From assembly GCA_032718865.1 (NCBI GenBank), contig JALUTQ010000005.1, forward strand, positions 1,612,001 through 1,676,000: 64,000 nt of DNA, given 5' to 3'. Origin of the DNA: Tilletia caries. Lineage: Eukaryota; Basidiomycota; Exobasidiomycetes; Tilletiales; Tilletiaceae. A program made the translations under genes and the position numbers. This document shows, piece by piece, positions 32,694-42,340 of the stretch. The notes beneath the pieces were generated by a model. The model was not told the origin of the DNA. It ran no database searches and worked only from the letters and a program-made list of their open reading frames with translations. The number at the start of each line of letters is the position of its first letter. Position 1 is the stretch's first letter.

Positions 32694-34256
32694 GTCTCCA
32701 CCTACCTTCTCTCTCCTGTTCGTGCTATCAATCGATTCTGCTTCAATGTACTTCTGTCATCGCGATCGCTTCTGAAGCTTGAATTGAAACGCTGGACCTG
32801 ATTCAGTTGCATGTTGCCTCCGAGATTGGCTTCTTGGAAACGTTTGGAATGAGAGAGATCCTTCCTTCTAGGACTCGCGGTTTCCGCATAGCAAACGTCG
32901 AGGGTAAGATTCGGTTAACACCCCTGATTCGGTTAACGCTCACAGCTACTTCCTCCTCTCATTGTGCAGTCATTTGAGCTCGAAACATCGTCAAACTCGG
33001 CGCAGAGGATCTCCAGGGTGTACAGGGCACGTAGAAACCGATTTCACTTCGTGTTAAGTCGTGAATGATGGTGGCAGCGAATGTGGTGAAACGTGTATAC
33101 TTGAGCCAACAACGGTAGTGACCTGAGTGCAATTCTCGAACACTCGGAAGGAATCGATGTATGCCTCAGATTTCAACATCACAAATCATGGCCAAAAGGG
33201 AGGAGGACCGATAGCTATGTGTCCTGTAAGTCTATATCGACCTTCAGACAGAGATTTGAATCGTTGTACTGCGTGGAATCAAGTAAAAGCGGTAGTGAGA
33301 TCAAGCATTTTGTGACGCAAACAGATGGCGTATCCTGGAAGGCGTCCGCCGAGAGCTTGGAGTAAAGACAACATCGCTGGCCCCATGTAGCTTCACAGAG
33401 CCAGAAGACGTTGCTGCATGCCTCCTACAGCTGCCTAGAGAGACGAGGTAGACCAAAGCGAGTGGACTTGTGCCTGATCGTTGGATGGACGACATCGACG
33501 GTGATAGGGCTTGCAGCAGTCGTGCAACGCGACTGGAAACTGAGGCGGAGGGTGTGTTAGCGAGCAGAGCTACTCTGTGAGCTATTCAGAGCACGTACCT
33601 ACCGCCTGGCTGGTGGGAAGCTCGTTGTACACGCGGCGATAGGGTCGGCCCCGTGATGGCATAGGTCACTAGGCACAGGGTACAGGCCCTCCATTGCGGC
33701 GGCCCCAAAGGAAGACGCTGTGCGAAAAAGGATGAGGAGGGAAAGCACGCGGGAAAGCTGAGAATAGTCAGCGGGAGGGGAGACAGACGATCAGATGTGG
33801 ACGGAGTGTCATGGGTAAGAAATGGGGTAGGAGTGTCAGCGGTCAGCCACAGGTCATCGACTTTGAGAGAAAGGAGCAGTCATTCTAACGACTCAAAGGT
33901 CAGCGCGGTGGCACACTTGTCAGCTTGCTGTATGTGAGTGACGGAACGGGTTGGCATCGGAGGAAGTACGCGCCTCAACAGTACATTCGAGGTCATCCTG
34001 AGGACGATGGTTGCGACTTGCGACTTGCGAGGGCCGTGCACGCAGTACTCGGAGGGTTTTTGACAATACCGCTATTTTGGAAAGGTATTTAAATCAAGTG
34101 TTTACGTCGAGGTATGTACGCGTCGGAACGCGCTCTTGGACGCGTTCTCGACACCTCAAGTCGGCATCCGCCATCTCGTTGTGGCTCGTATCTGGCAACC
34201 CCAACACCACAGCACCGCGGAGCCGCCGCATTCGCCCTCACCTTTCGCCCTCATCA
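32694..34256. other. long non-coding stretch, no gene seen
   Basis: About 1.5 kb with only short open frames and no recognised domain or repeat on either strand. It separates the H3 gene from the next disrupted gene. Confidence 0.5.
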
Positions 34257-34446
34257 TGCCGAATACATGGCCTTCCCGCCTTCGGCGCGCGCTTCGAACG
34301 ACGGGCCTGGTTGCCATGCCCGACGGCGCGATGATCTCTTTCACCCAGGGCGGCAACTTGTACTACGACAGCGCCGATGGAGCACCAACACTGGTTACGA
34401 GACAAGACGGTACGACCGCGCTCGAAGAAACTTCCGACGCAGAGGA

Positions 34447-34526
34447 TGTTGGATATATGCATCATCCACTACATTTGGGTTGAGACTGGTCTCACCTTTT
34501 AGTATAGTGGTAGAATGTTCACAACA
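34447..34526 (+). repeat. left 80-bp inverted terminus of the copia-type element
   Basis: Begins TGTTGGATATATGCATCATC and ends GTTCACAACA. Its 3' third holds a tRNA-like box A (TAGTATAGTGG). The inverted partner is 38854-38933. Confidence 0.9.
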
Positions 34527-34580
34527 GATTAAGAGTCTGATCGACTCTGTCGTGAGTTCGATTCCCGGTATCTCCAGACT
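34493..34580 (+). ncRNA. tRNA-like sequence at the head of the copia-type element
   Basis: Box A TAGTATAGTGG at 34500-34510 and box B AGTTCGATTCC at 34555-34565. ACAGA-TTAAGAG-TCTG forms an anticodon-like arm with the triplet AAG, followed by a long variable-arm-like stem (GAGTCTGATCGACTC), as in type II tRNAs such as leucine. The acceptor stem and T stem do not close well. The left inverted repeat ends in the middle of this structure, at the 5' side of the anticodon arm. Confidence 0.5.
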
Positions 34581-34675
34581 TCTTTTCCGACCATTTTCTT
34601 GTCGGGTGCTTGTCGGGTTTTTCCACAGCACGTGCTCCGGGTACTCCGGGCCGAAAGAGTCTCACCCCTAGTCCT

Positions 34676-37600
34676 ATGGGGTCTCGCGTCTCAGACCAAA
34701 GGGTCACCGAGGAACCCATCAACCGCAAGATGGCGAACCTCTTTCTCGACGAGGGCGGAGACATGGTCCAGCACCTCAACTCCTACATGGAGCTGGTGGC
34801 TGAGGCGAGCGCGGCGGGTCTTCCTTGGGGCACGGAGGACAAAGACAAGTGCGACCGTTTCCTCGACACCCTTCCTCATTTGCTCAGGGTTGTCAGGACG
34901 GAGTGGCGGCAGCTTCCGAAGGACGAGCGGACCTTTTTGCAGCTCGTCCGGGTCTACAACGAGGAGAACGCTTCTCAGAAGCACACGGCGGAGCGCAGCG
35001 CCAACGCCATGGCAATGGCCGCTGCCAGCCAACATCTCCACATCGCCATCAAGGGCGTGGCAAACAAGGCCCGCTCCGGCAAGTCCTCTTCGGGTGGCGG
35101 CAAGAAGAAGTCTTCTTCTTCGCCTTCTTCTTCTCAGGCGACCTCCGGCAGCAGCAAGGGCAAGGGCAACAGCAACGGCAACAGCAAGCGTCTGCTCTGC
35201 TACGGCTGTGGTGCTCGCGACCACGAACGTCCTGACTGTCCAGTCGCGAGCCACCTTCTTCCCGGCAATGGTCCGATCTGCTGGACATGCCACAAGCAAG
35301 GCCACGTCAAGTCCGAGTGTCCCAAGTCGACTTCGTCGTCCGGAAAGGCTGCCGCCGCCCTCGAGTCTTATCCAGACGCCGACGAGATGCTCGCAGCCAT
35401 GTTTGAGCCCTCCGTTCTTGCCGCCTCCACGACGTCGACCTTGATTCCCTTCATGATCGACTCTGGTGCATCACAGCACATTGTCGACCGACCCGAGCTG
35501 CTCCTCAACTCTCGGAAAGCGGACAAGACCTTGACCTTCAAGACGGTTGGCTCCAAGCAGGCATCCGACCACATCGGCGATGTCACTGGACTTCTTCCCT
35601 CCGGCCGCCGCGTCACTTTCCTGGACGTTGTGCTTCTCCCCGGCGCCGGAGTCAACTTGCTTTCGGAGGAACTGCTGCGCGAGCGTGGCTGGATCAAAGT
35701 CATCGACGAGGATACAACGCCCACCTCCAGCACAAGGACAACGCCTCTTGGCGCATGCCTTTGACCAAGCGTGGTCGAGCTCGATGGCTGCTGTTACACG
35801 TCGACCTTGCGGCCTCCACATCGTCTCCCTCAGCGATGCTGGCACCAATGCAGCCCGCTCAGCGCGATCCCGCTCTCGAGGTTCACATTCGCCTCGGTCA
35901 CTTGGGCTTCAGCACCATCAAGAAGCTCGTCCGTTCGGGTCATCTTCCTCCCATTCCTGGGCTGAACGATGCCACGCCTTGGTGCGATAGCTGCGAAGCT
36001 ACCAAGGCTACCCGTCGACCGTTCAACGACGCGCCTCTCCACGCGAGTTCTCCGCTGGAGATCATCCTCACGGATGTTGGCGGTCCCTTGGTGACTTGTT
36101 TTTGGTGGTTTCCAGTACTACGCGACCTTCATTGACGAGTACACGGACTACACCAAGGTCGACTTACTCCGCTCCAAGGCCGAGGTTTTCGCTCGCCTTG
36201 TTGAGTTCGTCAAGGTAGCCGAACGGACTTTCGGCACCAAGGTGCAAGTCATTCGCACCGACGGCGGCGGCGAGTACGTCAACAAGCACATGTCCACCTG
36301 GATTGCTTCTCAGGGCATCCTCCACCACATCACAACGCCCCACACCCCGGAACTCAACGGTGTGGCTGAGCGCAAGAATCGTACCCTCAAGGAGATGACC
36401 GCCGCCATGCTTCACAGTAGCGGCCTCCCGGTTCAGTGGTGGGGACATGCGATTTTATTCGCTGCGGTGTTGCTCATGAAGGTAACCTTCGTCAAAGACG
36501 GTCGGACGGTTTGGGAGTGGGTACACAAGCGCAAACCCTCCCTTGGCAAGACTCGAGCATTCGGTTCTCCATGCTGGGTTCATATTCCCGCCGCTAACCG
36601 CACCAAGTCGGACCTCACCACTCCCAAGGCCTGGAAGGGACGTTTGGTCAGCTGGCCGACACAGCGCAGCGGCTGGGGCGTGCACAACGAGACCACGGGG
36701 AAGATTGTCTTCTCCCGCAACGTCTCTTTCGGCCCCAAGCTCTCGTCCAAAGTCATCGAGGTCTCCGAGCCTTCCAACATCGTCCAGCTGGACGTGGAGC
36801 CTGGTGATCCCGGCTTCCTCGAGTACGACGAGGAAGACATTTCCGACGATGACGCGGAGCCAGGTCCCGACGCCAATAATGTCGAACTTCTTCCTCTTGG
36901 CCGCAAACGCCCTGAGCCCGAGGGGGTGAATCATGCGCCCGGCAACAGTCCTGCCGTGGCCGATCGACCTCAAGGCATTCGCCGGCTTCCTGCGCGCGCT
37001 GGCCGCGGTCAACGTTCGTCTGCTTTTTCGGGACACGTACGCAGCGTTCATGCAGGAGTCGGAAGGGTTTCTTTGCAAGATTGCCCTCGTCGACGACGAC
37101 CCCACAAGCTACGGCGACGCCATGTCGAGTCCTGAGCGTCAGCAGTGGGCCAAGGCTTTCGAAGCGGAGCTGGAGTCTCTGATCAAGAACGAGACGCTCG
37201 AGGAGGTGGTCCTCCCTCCCGGCGCCAAGGTCGTATCGACCAAGTGGGTCTGCAAGACTAAGAGGGACGCAGACGGTAACTACCTCAAGCACAAGGCTCG
37301 TCTTGTTGGTCGTGGCTTCACTCAGCGCTACGGCATCGATTACGACGAGACATATGCGCCAGTCGGACGCATGACGAGCTTGAGGATCTTCTTTGTCGAA
37401 GCTGCGGTCCAGGGACTTATGGTCTGGCAGATGGACGCCGAGACAGCCTTTCTCAACCCCAAAATGGATCGCGTCCTCTACATCAGCTTTCCGGAGGGGT
37501 GGAAGCAGCAAGATCCCAAGGCGACTGGGCTTCTTGTCCGCAAGGGACTCTACGGCTTCAAGCAGTCAGCTCGCCTCTGGTGGCTCGATGTCGTTTCCAA

Positions 37601-38663
37601 ACTACGCGACCTCGGGTTTGTTCACAGCGACGCCGATTGGGGCATTTTCGTTCGCGTCGAACCCAACGGCAACCGCACGATCGTTTTCGTCTACGTCGAC
37701 GACTTCCTGATCGCTGCGAAGACTCAGGCCCTCATCGACTCCGTTCGCGAGGGCCTCAAGGCCTCCTACAGAATGACCGACATTGGTCTCGTCAGCTCGG
37801 TACTTGGAATCAAGGTCCAGCAGCTCAACAACGGCTTCGCCCTCAGCCAAGGTCATTACATCGACACAGTCCTGGAGCGTTTCAACATGACCAACTGTCG
37901 CCCGGAGTCCTCTCCTATGGCGGTCGGAACTAAGCTCGTCCCAGAGGGAGTGCCTTTGACGGACGCCCAGCTTTTCCAAGCCCTGATCGGTTGCTTGATG
38001 TGGATCGCCCTCTCCACCAGGCCTGACATCAGCTTTGTCGTCAGCGCGCTCTCCCGTTTCAATGGCTGCCCGACTCAGGCTCATTACCAAGCTGCCCTTC
38101 GCGTCCTCCGCTACCTCAAGGCAACGCGAGACTTGGCACTGGTCCTCGCTCCCGTCAAGATCGACGGACAGCCCGAGCTTACTGGCTACTCCGACGCCGA
38201 CTGGGCCGGAAACGTCGAAGACCGCCGCTCTCAGTCTGGGTACGTCTTCAAGCTGTACGGCGCAACCGTCAGCTGGGGTTCCCTTCGCCAGCAATGCGTT
38301 TCTCTGTCCTCAGTTGAGTCAGAGTACGTCGCCCTCACCGAGGCCGTCAAGGACGCCATCTGGCTTCGTACAGCCGTTCTCGCGTACGACCAGACCGCTC
38401 CTCAGGCTGTCGGCATTGTCCTGAAGGGCGACAACCAGGGTTCCATCGCCCTCGCACAGAACCCTGGATGGCATCGACGCACCAAGCACATCGACCTTCG
38501 CTACCACTTTGTCCGCTGGCAAGCTGAAGAAGGTGCGATCAAGCTTGAATACGTTGGTACTTCGGATCAAGTGGCCGACATCTTCACCAAGGCCACTCCG
38601 ACTCCCGTCCTCGTCAAGCATCGGAGCAGTCTTGGTCTGCTCGACCCCGCCAACGTCGTCTGA
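34676..38663 (+). pseudogene. copia gag-pol, frame-broken
   Basis: From about ATG 34676: gag with two zinc knuckles of the C-x2-C-x4-H-x4-C type (CYGCGARDHERPDC and CWTCHKQGHVKSEC), then protease DSGASQHI. After a frame change near 35735 come the pre-integrase finger (HIRLGHLG...WCDSCEATK) and the first integrase Asp (IILTDVGG). After another near 36105 come DGGGEYVN and the catalytic Glu in LNGVAERKN. After a third near 36930 come the reverse transcriptase (ETYAPVGRMTSLR, catalytic YVDD) and RNase H (GYSDADWAG, SSVESEYVAL, KHIDLRYH), ending at 38661-38663. The order protease-integrase-RT-RNase H is Ty1/copia. Three frame breaks make this copy non-autonomous as sequenced. Confidence 0.9.
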
Positions 38664-38853
38664 CGGTCATCACTCGACTTCAGCAACCACGCTGCGGTTG
38701 AGAGGGAGTGTTGAAGATTGCATCTTCATAGCAACCTCCACGTGGTTGTGACCTTTCCACAGTCTTTCCTATATAGATGAGACCCTTAGTCTCATTTGTG
38801 ACTCCACTTCCAGTCTCATCGATTCCTGAAAAAGAAAAAAGAAAAAAAAAAAA

Positions 38854-38933
38854 TGTTGTGAACATTCTACCACTATACTAAAAGGTGAGACCAGTCTCGA
38901 CCCAAGTGTCATGGATGATGCATATATCCAACA
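38854..38933 (-). repeat. right 80-bp inverted terminus of the copia-type element
   Basis: Reverse complement of 34447-34526 with about four mismatches clustered in one 15-bp stretch. It is directly preceded by an A-rich tract of about 25 bases. Confidence 0.9.
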
Positions 38934-39918
38934 GAGGACGAAGAACCCCTTCAACACGCCGGCACCGCTGGCACCGCTGGCTACACTGTGCCCACTTCCA
39001 ACGCAGAGGACGAAGTCCAGGATGTCGACGGCTCAGCTCCCCTTCAACACGCCGGCACCGAGACAGCCCTCCCTTCCTCGCCTGCCACTGTGTTCTCTCC
39101 GGCGACGACGCGCGATGATACCCCCGAGCCCTTCATCACATCCTCGACTCCGGCACTCTTGTCTTTAGGTTTGCCCCCTACGTCGCCTCCGCCTGCGACG
39201 CACTCTGCCACAAGTACGCCCACACCCGCCGCACTTAGCAGCGTGCCTGCTGCGTCGTCTGCCAGCGACCTCGGTCCGGTCTCGAGCGGGACCCGCTCCT
39301 CAACCTCGGCGCCGGTCTCGAGCGGGTCGTCATCCTCAACCTGGGCACCAGCTTCGCGACAGCAGGATGAAGGCAACAGGACCCATCGCCGGGCCGCTGC
39401 GCACCTCACCCTTCGCCTCGCCCACAGCACGGCGGCCCGCAACGCCATCCTCGGCAACGCCGTGTCAGCTGGGATGTCTCTGTGGCTCCTTGAAGACGTC
39501 CTTGTCTTCCACCCAAGGTCGCCCCCCTCATGTCTGAGGAAAACACCCGGCTCAAAGAAGGCATTCTTTCTCAGCAAGACCGAGCAGGTGAAAGAACGCT
39601 GGCGATGCCAGGCGGAGGGATGTGATGCGGTGAGGACGGTGGACCCCAACGTGACAAACGTCCTACACCGCCATTACAAGATGGCTCACCAGCAACACCC
39701 GAGCCCTAAGACTCTCGCTAGTTGAGCGACCTTCACTCTCTTAACCCTCCACAGACCACAATCCATACTTGTCAAACTCCATACGTGCGGCTTGCCGAAG
39801 AAGCCGTAGGCGCGCAATTCAAGTTCCCTTCTGACACCCCTCGCTGTACATTCTCGATGAGCACTTGTGAATTGGTCGGCGACGCTGGTAATACAAGGCT
39901 GTTTGAAAAGGAAGAGAG

Positions 39919-40921
39919 CTACACATTCTTTACCGGAACAACGGGATGCTTCCGAGCTTTCCTGGCGGCTCGGTTTGACTTGACCCAGGGAGAGAGATCC
40001 AAAGCCTTAGGTGCTCTTCTGTCCGGGCAGTGGTGAAGGTGAGTAAGGAGATTGTTGGTGATGCTCTTGCGGTGGAGGTAGTCGCCATCACAACATCGGC
40101 ATCGCCATCGGAAGCGTTGTTCCGATCCTTCTCCGATACACGAAAGCAGGTCGAAGTAGTTGAGAATGGGACAGCTTCTTATCTTCGAAAGCGCCGAGAT
40201 TGCCCAGTCTGTCTCGTTGTCGTGAATTCCGTCCCGCAGGGAGCGCTGTCGTTCCTGAGCCCGCGCGCGAGCTCGCTTCGAGTCACTGTCGCCAGGTCCG
40301 CCGGTGCGAGATGTCCCAGGCGTCGGGTAACCGGTTCGGACCGCGAAGGGGTTGCGCGACTGGAAAGAGAGGAGAGGGTGTCGGGGTGCGGACGACGCGG
40401 CAGGTGTTCCGATGAGCTCCATGTGCTGCTGCGCCACCTTCACCGCCCAATGGGAATCGGCATTGGAAGGAGCCTTGGAGGGGAACGCTTCGGTGTTGTG
40501 ATCCGTCTGTTGTACCGTGATATTTGGCGGTATGAGCCGGAATGCGCGGGCAATGCAGGGATACAGGCATGGAGGCTGGTAGAGGCGTAAATCATGAGTC
40601 AGCGAGAGTTGGGACTGGACAATACGACTGATACTGAATACTGACCGTCTGATGGGTATGAAGGAGCGAGGCTTGTTTGCTGCCGACCAAACGCGCGCGC
40701 CGGTATGGAATGTGCAGCTTGAAGAAACGCATCCAAAGGTCAAGATGCTGGGAGGTCGTGTATGACTTGAGGTGCGCTCGCACGAAGGGCATGCCGTCGT
40801 CCACACCCAACGCCGATGTCGTCGCATCAACGTGAACAAGGAAGCGGGCAAACAGGGAGTAGATCGCGATCTCGCAGTACCAGTCGTATGGGCCTTCGAA
40901 AGAATTGCCGGAGAGCACCAT
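39919..40921 (-). CDS. BED-finger protein related to the N-terminal part of hAT transposases
   Basis: Two exons, 40921-40646 and 40575-39919, join in frame (CAG ACG | CCT CCA) to give 310 aa. Exon 1 is rich in aromatic residues (GPYDWYCEIAIYSLFARFLV). Near the end, ILNYFDLLSCIGEGSEQRFR then WRCRCCDGDYLHRKSITNN and LLTHLHHC align with the BED-like finger of the hAT transposase at 13,470-13,640 (VLYYFDLMSRV... WKCRCCGK). No catalytic core or hATC domain follows, so it is either a truncated transposase or a stand-alone DNA-binding protein. It is divergent from the gene at 41192, with about 270 bp between the starts. Confidence 0.6.
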
Positions 40922-41191
40922 GACGGATGAATCGATCTTGTGTTGAGTGGACTCGAGATCGGTGGCCGGAGAGGGTGATGTAGAGGAAGGGACGCGAGGG
41001 AGTCAATACGATGCCGTTGGTTCTTTCGCACGCGCGTTTCCATGATCGTGATCAGACGCAACTCGACGCGACGCGTCACGCGTGGTCTCTCTCTCTCGGC
41101 TTCATTCTCTGTCACCTTCATCTGACATCTCCTCATCTCGCGGCCCAGCCAGACTTCAGCCTCTTCCCTTCAGCCCCCTCGGCAGCTCATA

Positions 41192-42340
41192 ATGGAGAGC
41201 GCAGGACCGGAACCTTCCGCATCCACCACAGACGCCGCTGCGACCAGCAACAGGTCGTCGCACTCGCAACTCCTTCCCAGCCGGAAAAACGTCGCTCGAT
41301 GGTATTCGCGTAACAAGGCAGAAATCCTGGGTCTCAATACGCAGTATGCGCGTGGCATCCGGCAGCTCGCTGAGGGGAGCGGGATCAACCCGTACACGAT
41401 CCGGCGACGCGTGGAGCGACGGTTCGTCACGTATCGCAAGGACAACGGGTGGAACGCTTACCAGGCCTGGGCCAAACGTCACAAAGACGATCCGGACGCT
41501 CCCACGCCCAGCCGGACCCCAGTGGTGTCGTTTCAGCGGCTTGCCCCCCAACGTCTGAAGGCCATCAAGCAGTGGGCGGCCGACAACCAACACAAGAAGG
41601 ACGCCTTCAGCGTGCAGAAGGACTTCAATCGCGAATGCCGGAACTTAGTCGATCAGATCTCCCTTCTGCAGTCTCGCTTCGGCTTTCGCGTCGCCGCAGT
41701 GGTGGCATCTAGCACGGAGGGCGTGCCACCCTTCTTTGCCTCGACCACGGAGACCAGCGCCGCGATGAGTGCGTCGGTCGGTAGCATCGGCACGGACAAG
41801 ACTGTGGACGACCTCGTCAATGCCTTCGAACACGCCGTCAAGCTCAAGGTGTGGACGAACAAGGACTTGGTGGGGGGAGTTCGGACCGACGCAGTCAAGA
41901 CCCCCACGACGTATGAGCAAGTGCGGAACGATCTCATAGATCGCATCCACAAGGTCGTGGGCCCCGTTGTTGCGCGGAAGAAGGGAGCGATCGAGACTAA
42001 ATGGATCAAGGCCACGAAGGGAGGTATGAGACTGCGCTATCGGGATCTCTTTTCTCTGATTGCCGAGACAGGATGCTACGTCAAGGGATGGCCCCTGGCT
42101 GCCTCCCAGATGATCAGCAGCGACGCGTCAACCAATCTTCCCGCGGGCCCGGAGCTCCCGACCCATTACACCATTTGGCGCGGAAGTCTCAAGAATCAAG
42201 CGGATTGGCGGGAAAGAATGGTCAGTGCGGTGGCAGAGGCAATCAAGTCTGATGAGCTCCGGGTCGTGGAGTCCGTGGGAGAAGAAGACAACGACGACAA
42301 TCAGGAGGTGGATGACTTTAGAGATGGACTATCGGACTGA
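41192..42340 (+). CDS. protein of unknown function, 382 aa
   Basis: One uninterrupted frame from ATG 41192 to the stop at 42338-42340. I do not recognise the family. The N-terminus is Ser/Thr-rich. Residues 30-75 (NVARWYSRNKAEILGLN...INPYTIRRRVERRF) look like a helix-turn-helix. GWNAYQAWAKRHKDDP near 86-101 resembles HMG-box-like helices. The middle has YRDLFSLIAETGCYVKGWPL, and the C-terminus is acidic (EEDNDDNQEVDDF). It shares a ~270-bp divergent promoter region with the BED-finger gene, so the two may act together, perhaps as accessory genes of a mobile element. Confidence 0.7.
   Translation: MESAGPEPSASTTDAAATSNRSSHSQLLPSRKNVARWYSRNKAEILGLNTQYARGIRQLAEGSGINPYTIRRRVERRFVTYRKDNGWNAYQAWAKRHKDDPDAPTPSRTPVVSFQRLAPQRLKAIKQWAADNQHKKDAFSVQKDFNRECRNLVDQISLLQSRFGFRVAAVVASSTEGVPPFFASTTETSAAMSASVGSIGTDKTVDDLVNAFEHAVKLKVWTNKDLVGGVRTDAVKTPTTYEQVRNDLIDRIHKVVGPVVARKKGAIETKWIKATKGGMRLRYRDLFSLIAETGCYVKGWPLAASQMISSDASTNLPAGPELPTHYTIWRGSLKNQADWRERMVSAVAEAIKSDELRVVESVGEEDNDDNQEVDDFRDGLSD

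Larger units (their letters stand above)
34447..38933 (+). mobile_element. copia-type retroelement with 80-bp inverted termini and 5-bp target duplication
   Basis: 4487 bp flanked by GAGGA (34442-34446, 38934-38938). The ends TGTTGGATATATGC and GCATATATCCAACA are part of 80-bp inverted repeats (34447-34526, 38854-38933, a handful of mismatches). A copia element should have direct LTRs. I find none, although TG...CA ends and a 5-bp duplication are what a copia integrase makes. The left repeat runs into a tRNA-like sequence. The coding part spans about 34676-38663. It is followed by a purine tract with TGTTGAAGATTGC (38697-38720), a TATATAGATGAGACC segment, and an A-rich tract (38829-38853) abutting the right repeat. 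Removal restores a host reading frame, so the boundaries are secure. Confidence 0.85.
34257..39725 (+). pseudogene. BED-finger-like host gene split by a copia-type element
   Basis: The 5' part (34257-34446) reads MPNTWPSRLRRALRTTGLVA and onward to ETSDAED. The element at 34447-38933 then interrupts it. The duplicated GAGGA (34442-34446 and 38934-38938) lets the frame be followed across the gap: GCA GAG GAC GAA GAA, then EPLQHAGTAGTAGYT, and on to the stop at 39723-39725. The full product would be about 325 aa: a Pro/Ser/Thr-rich linker with two copies of a SNAED/PLQHAG-type acidic motif, and a C-terminal finger WRCQAEGCDAVRTV...HRHYKMAHQQH (C-x4-C...H-x4-H), as in BED/C2H2 fingers of transposases and DNA-binding proteins. 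Function unknown; a transposon origin is possible. Confidence 0.75.
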
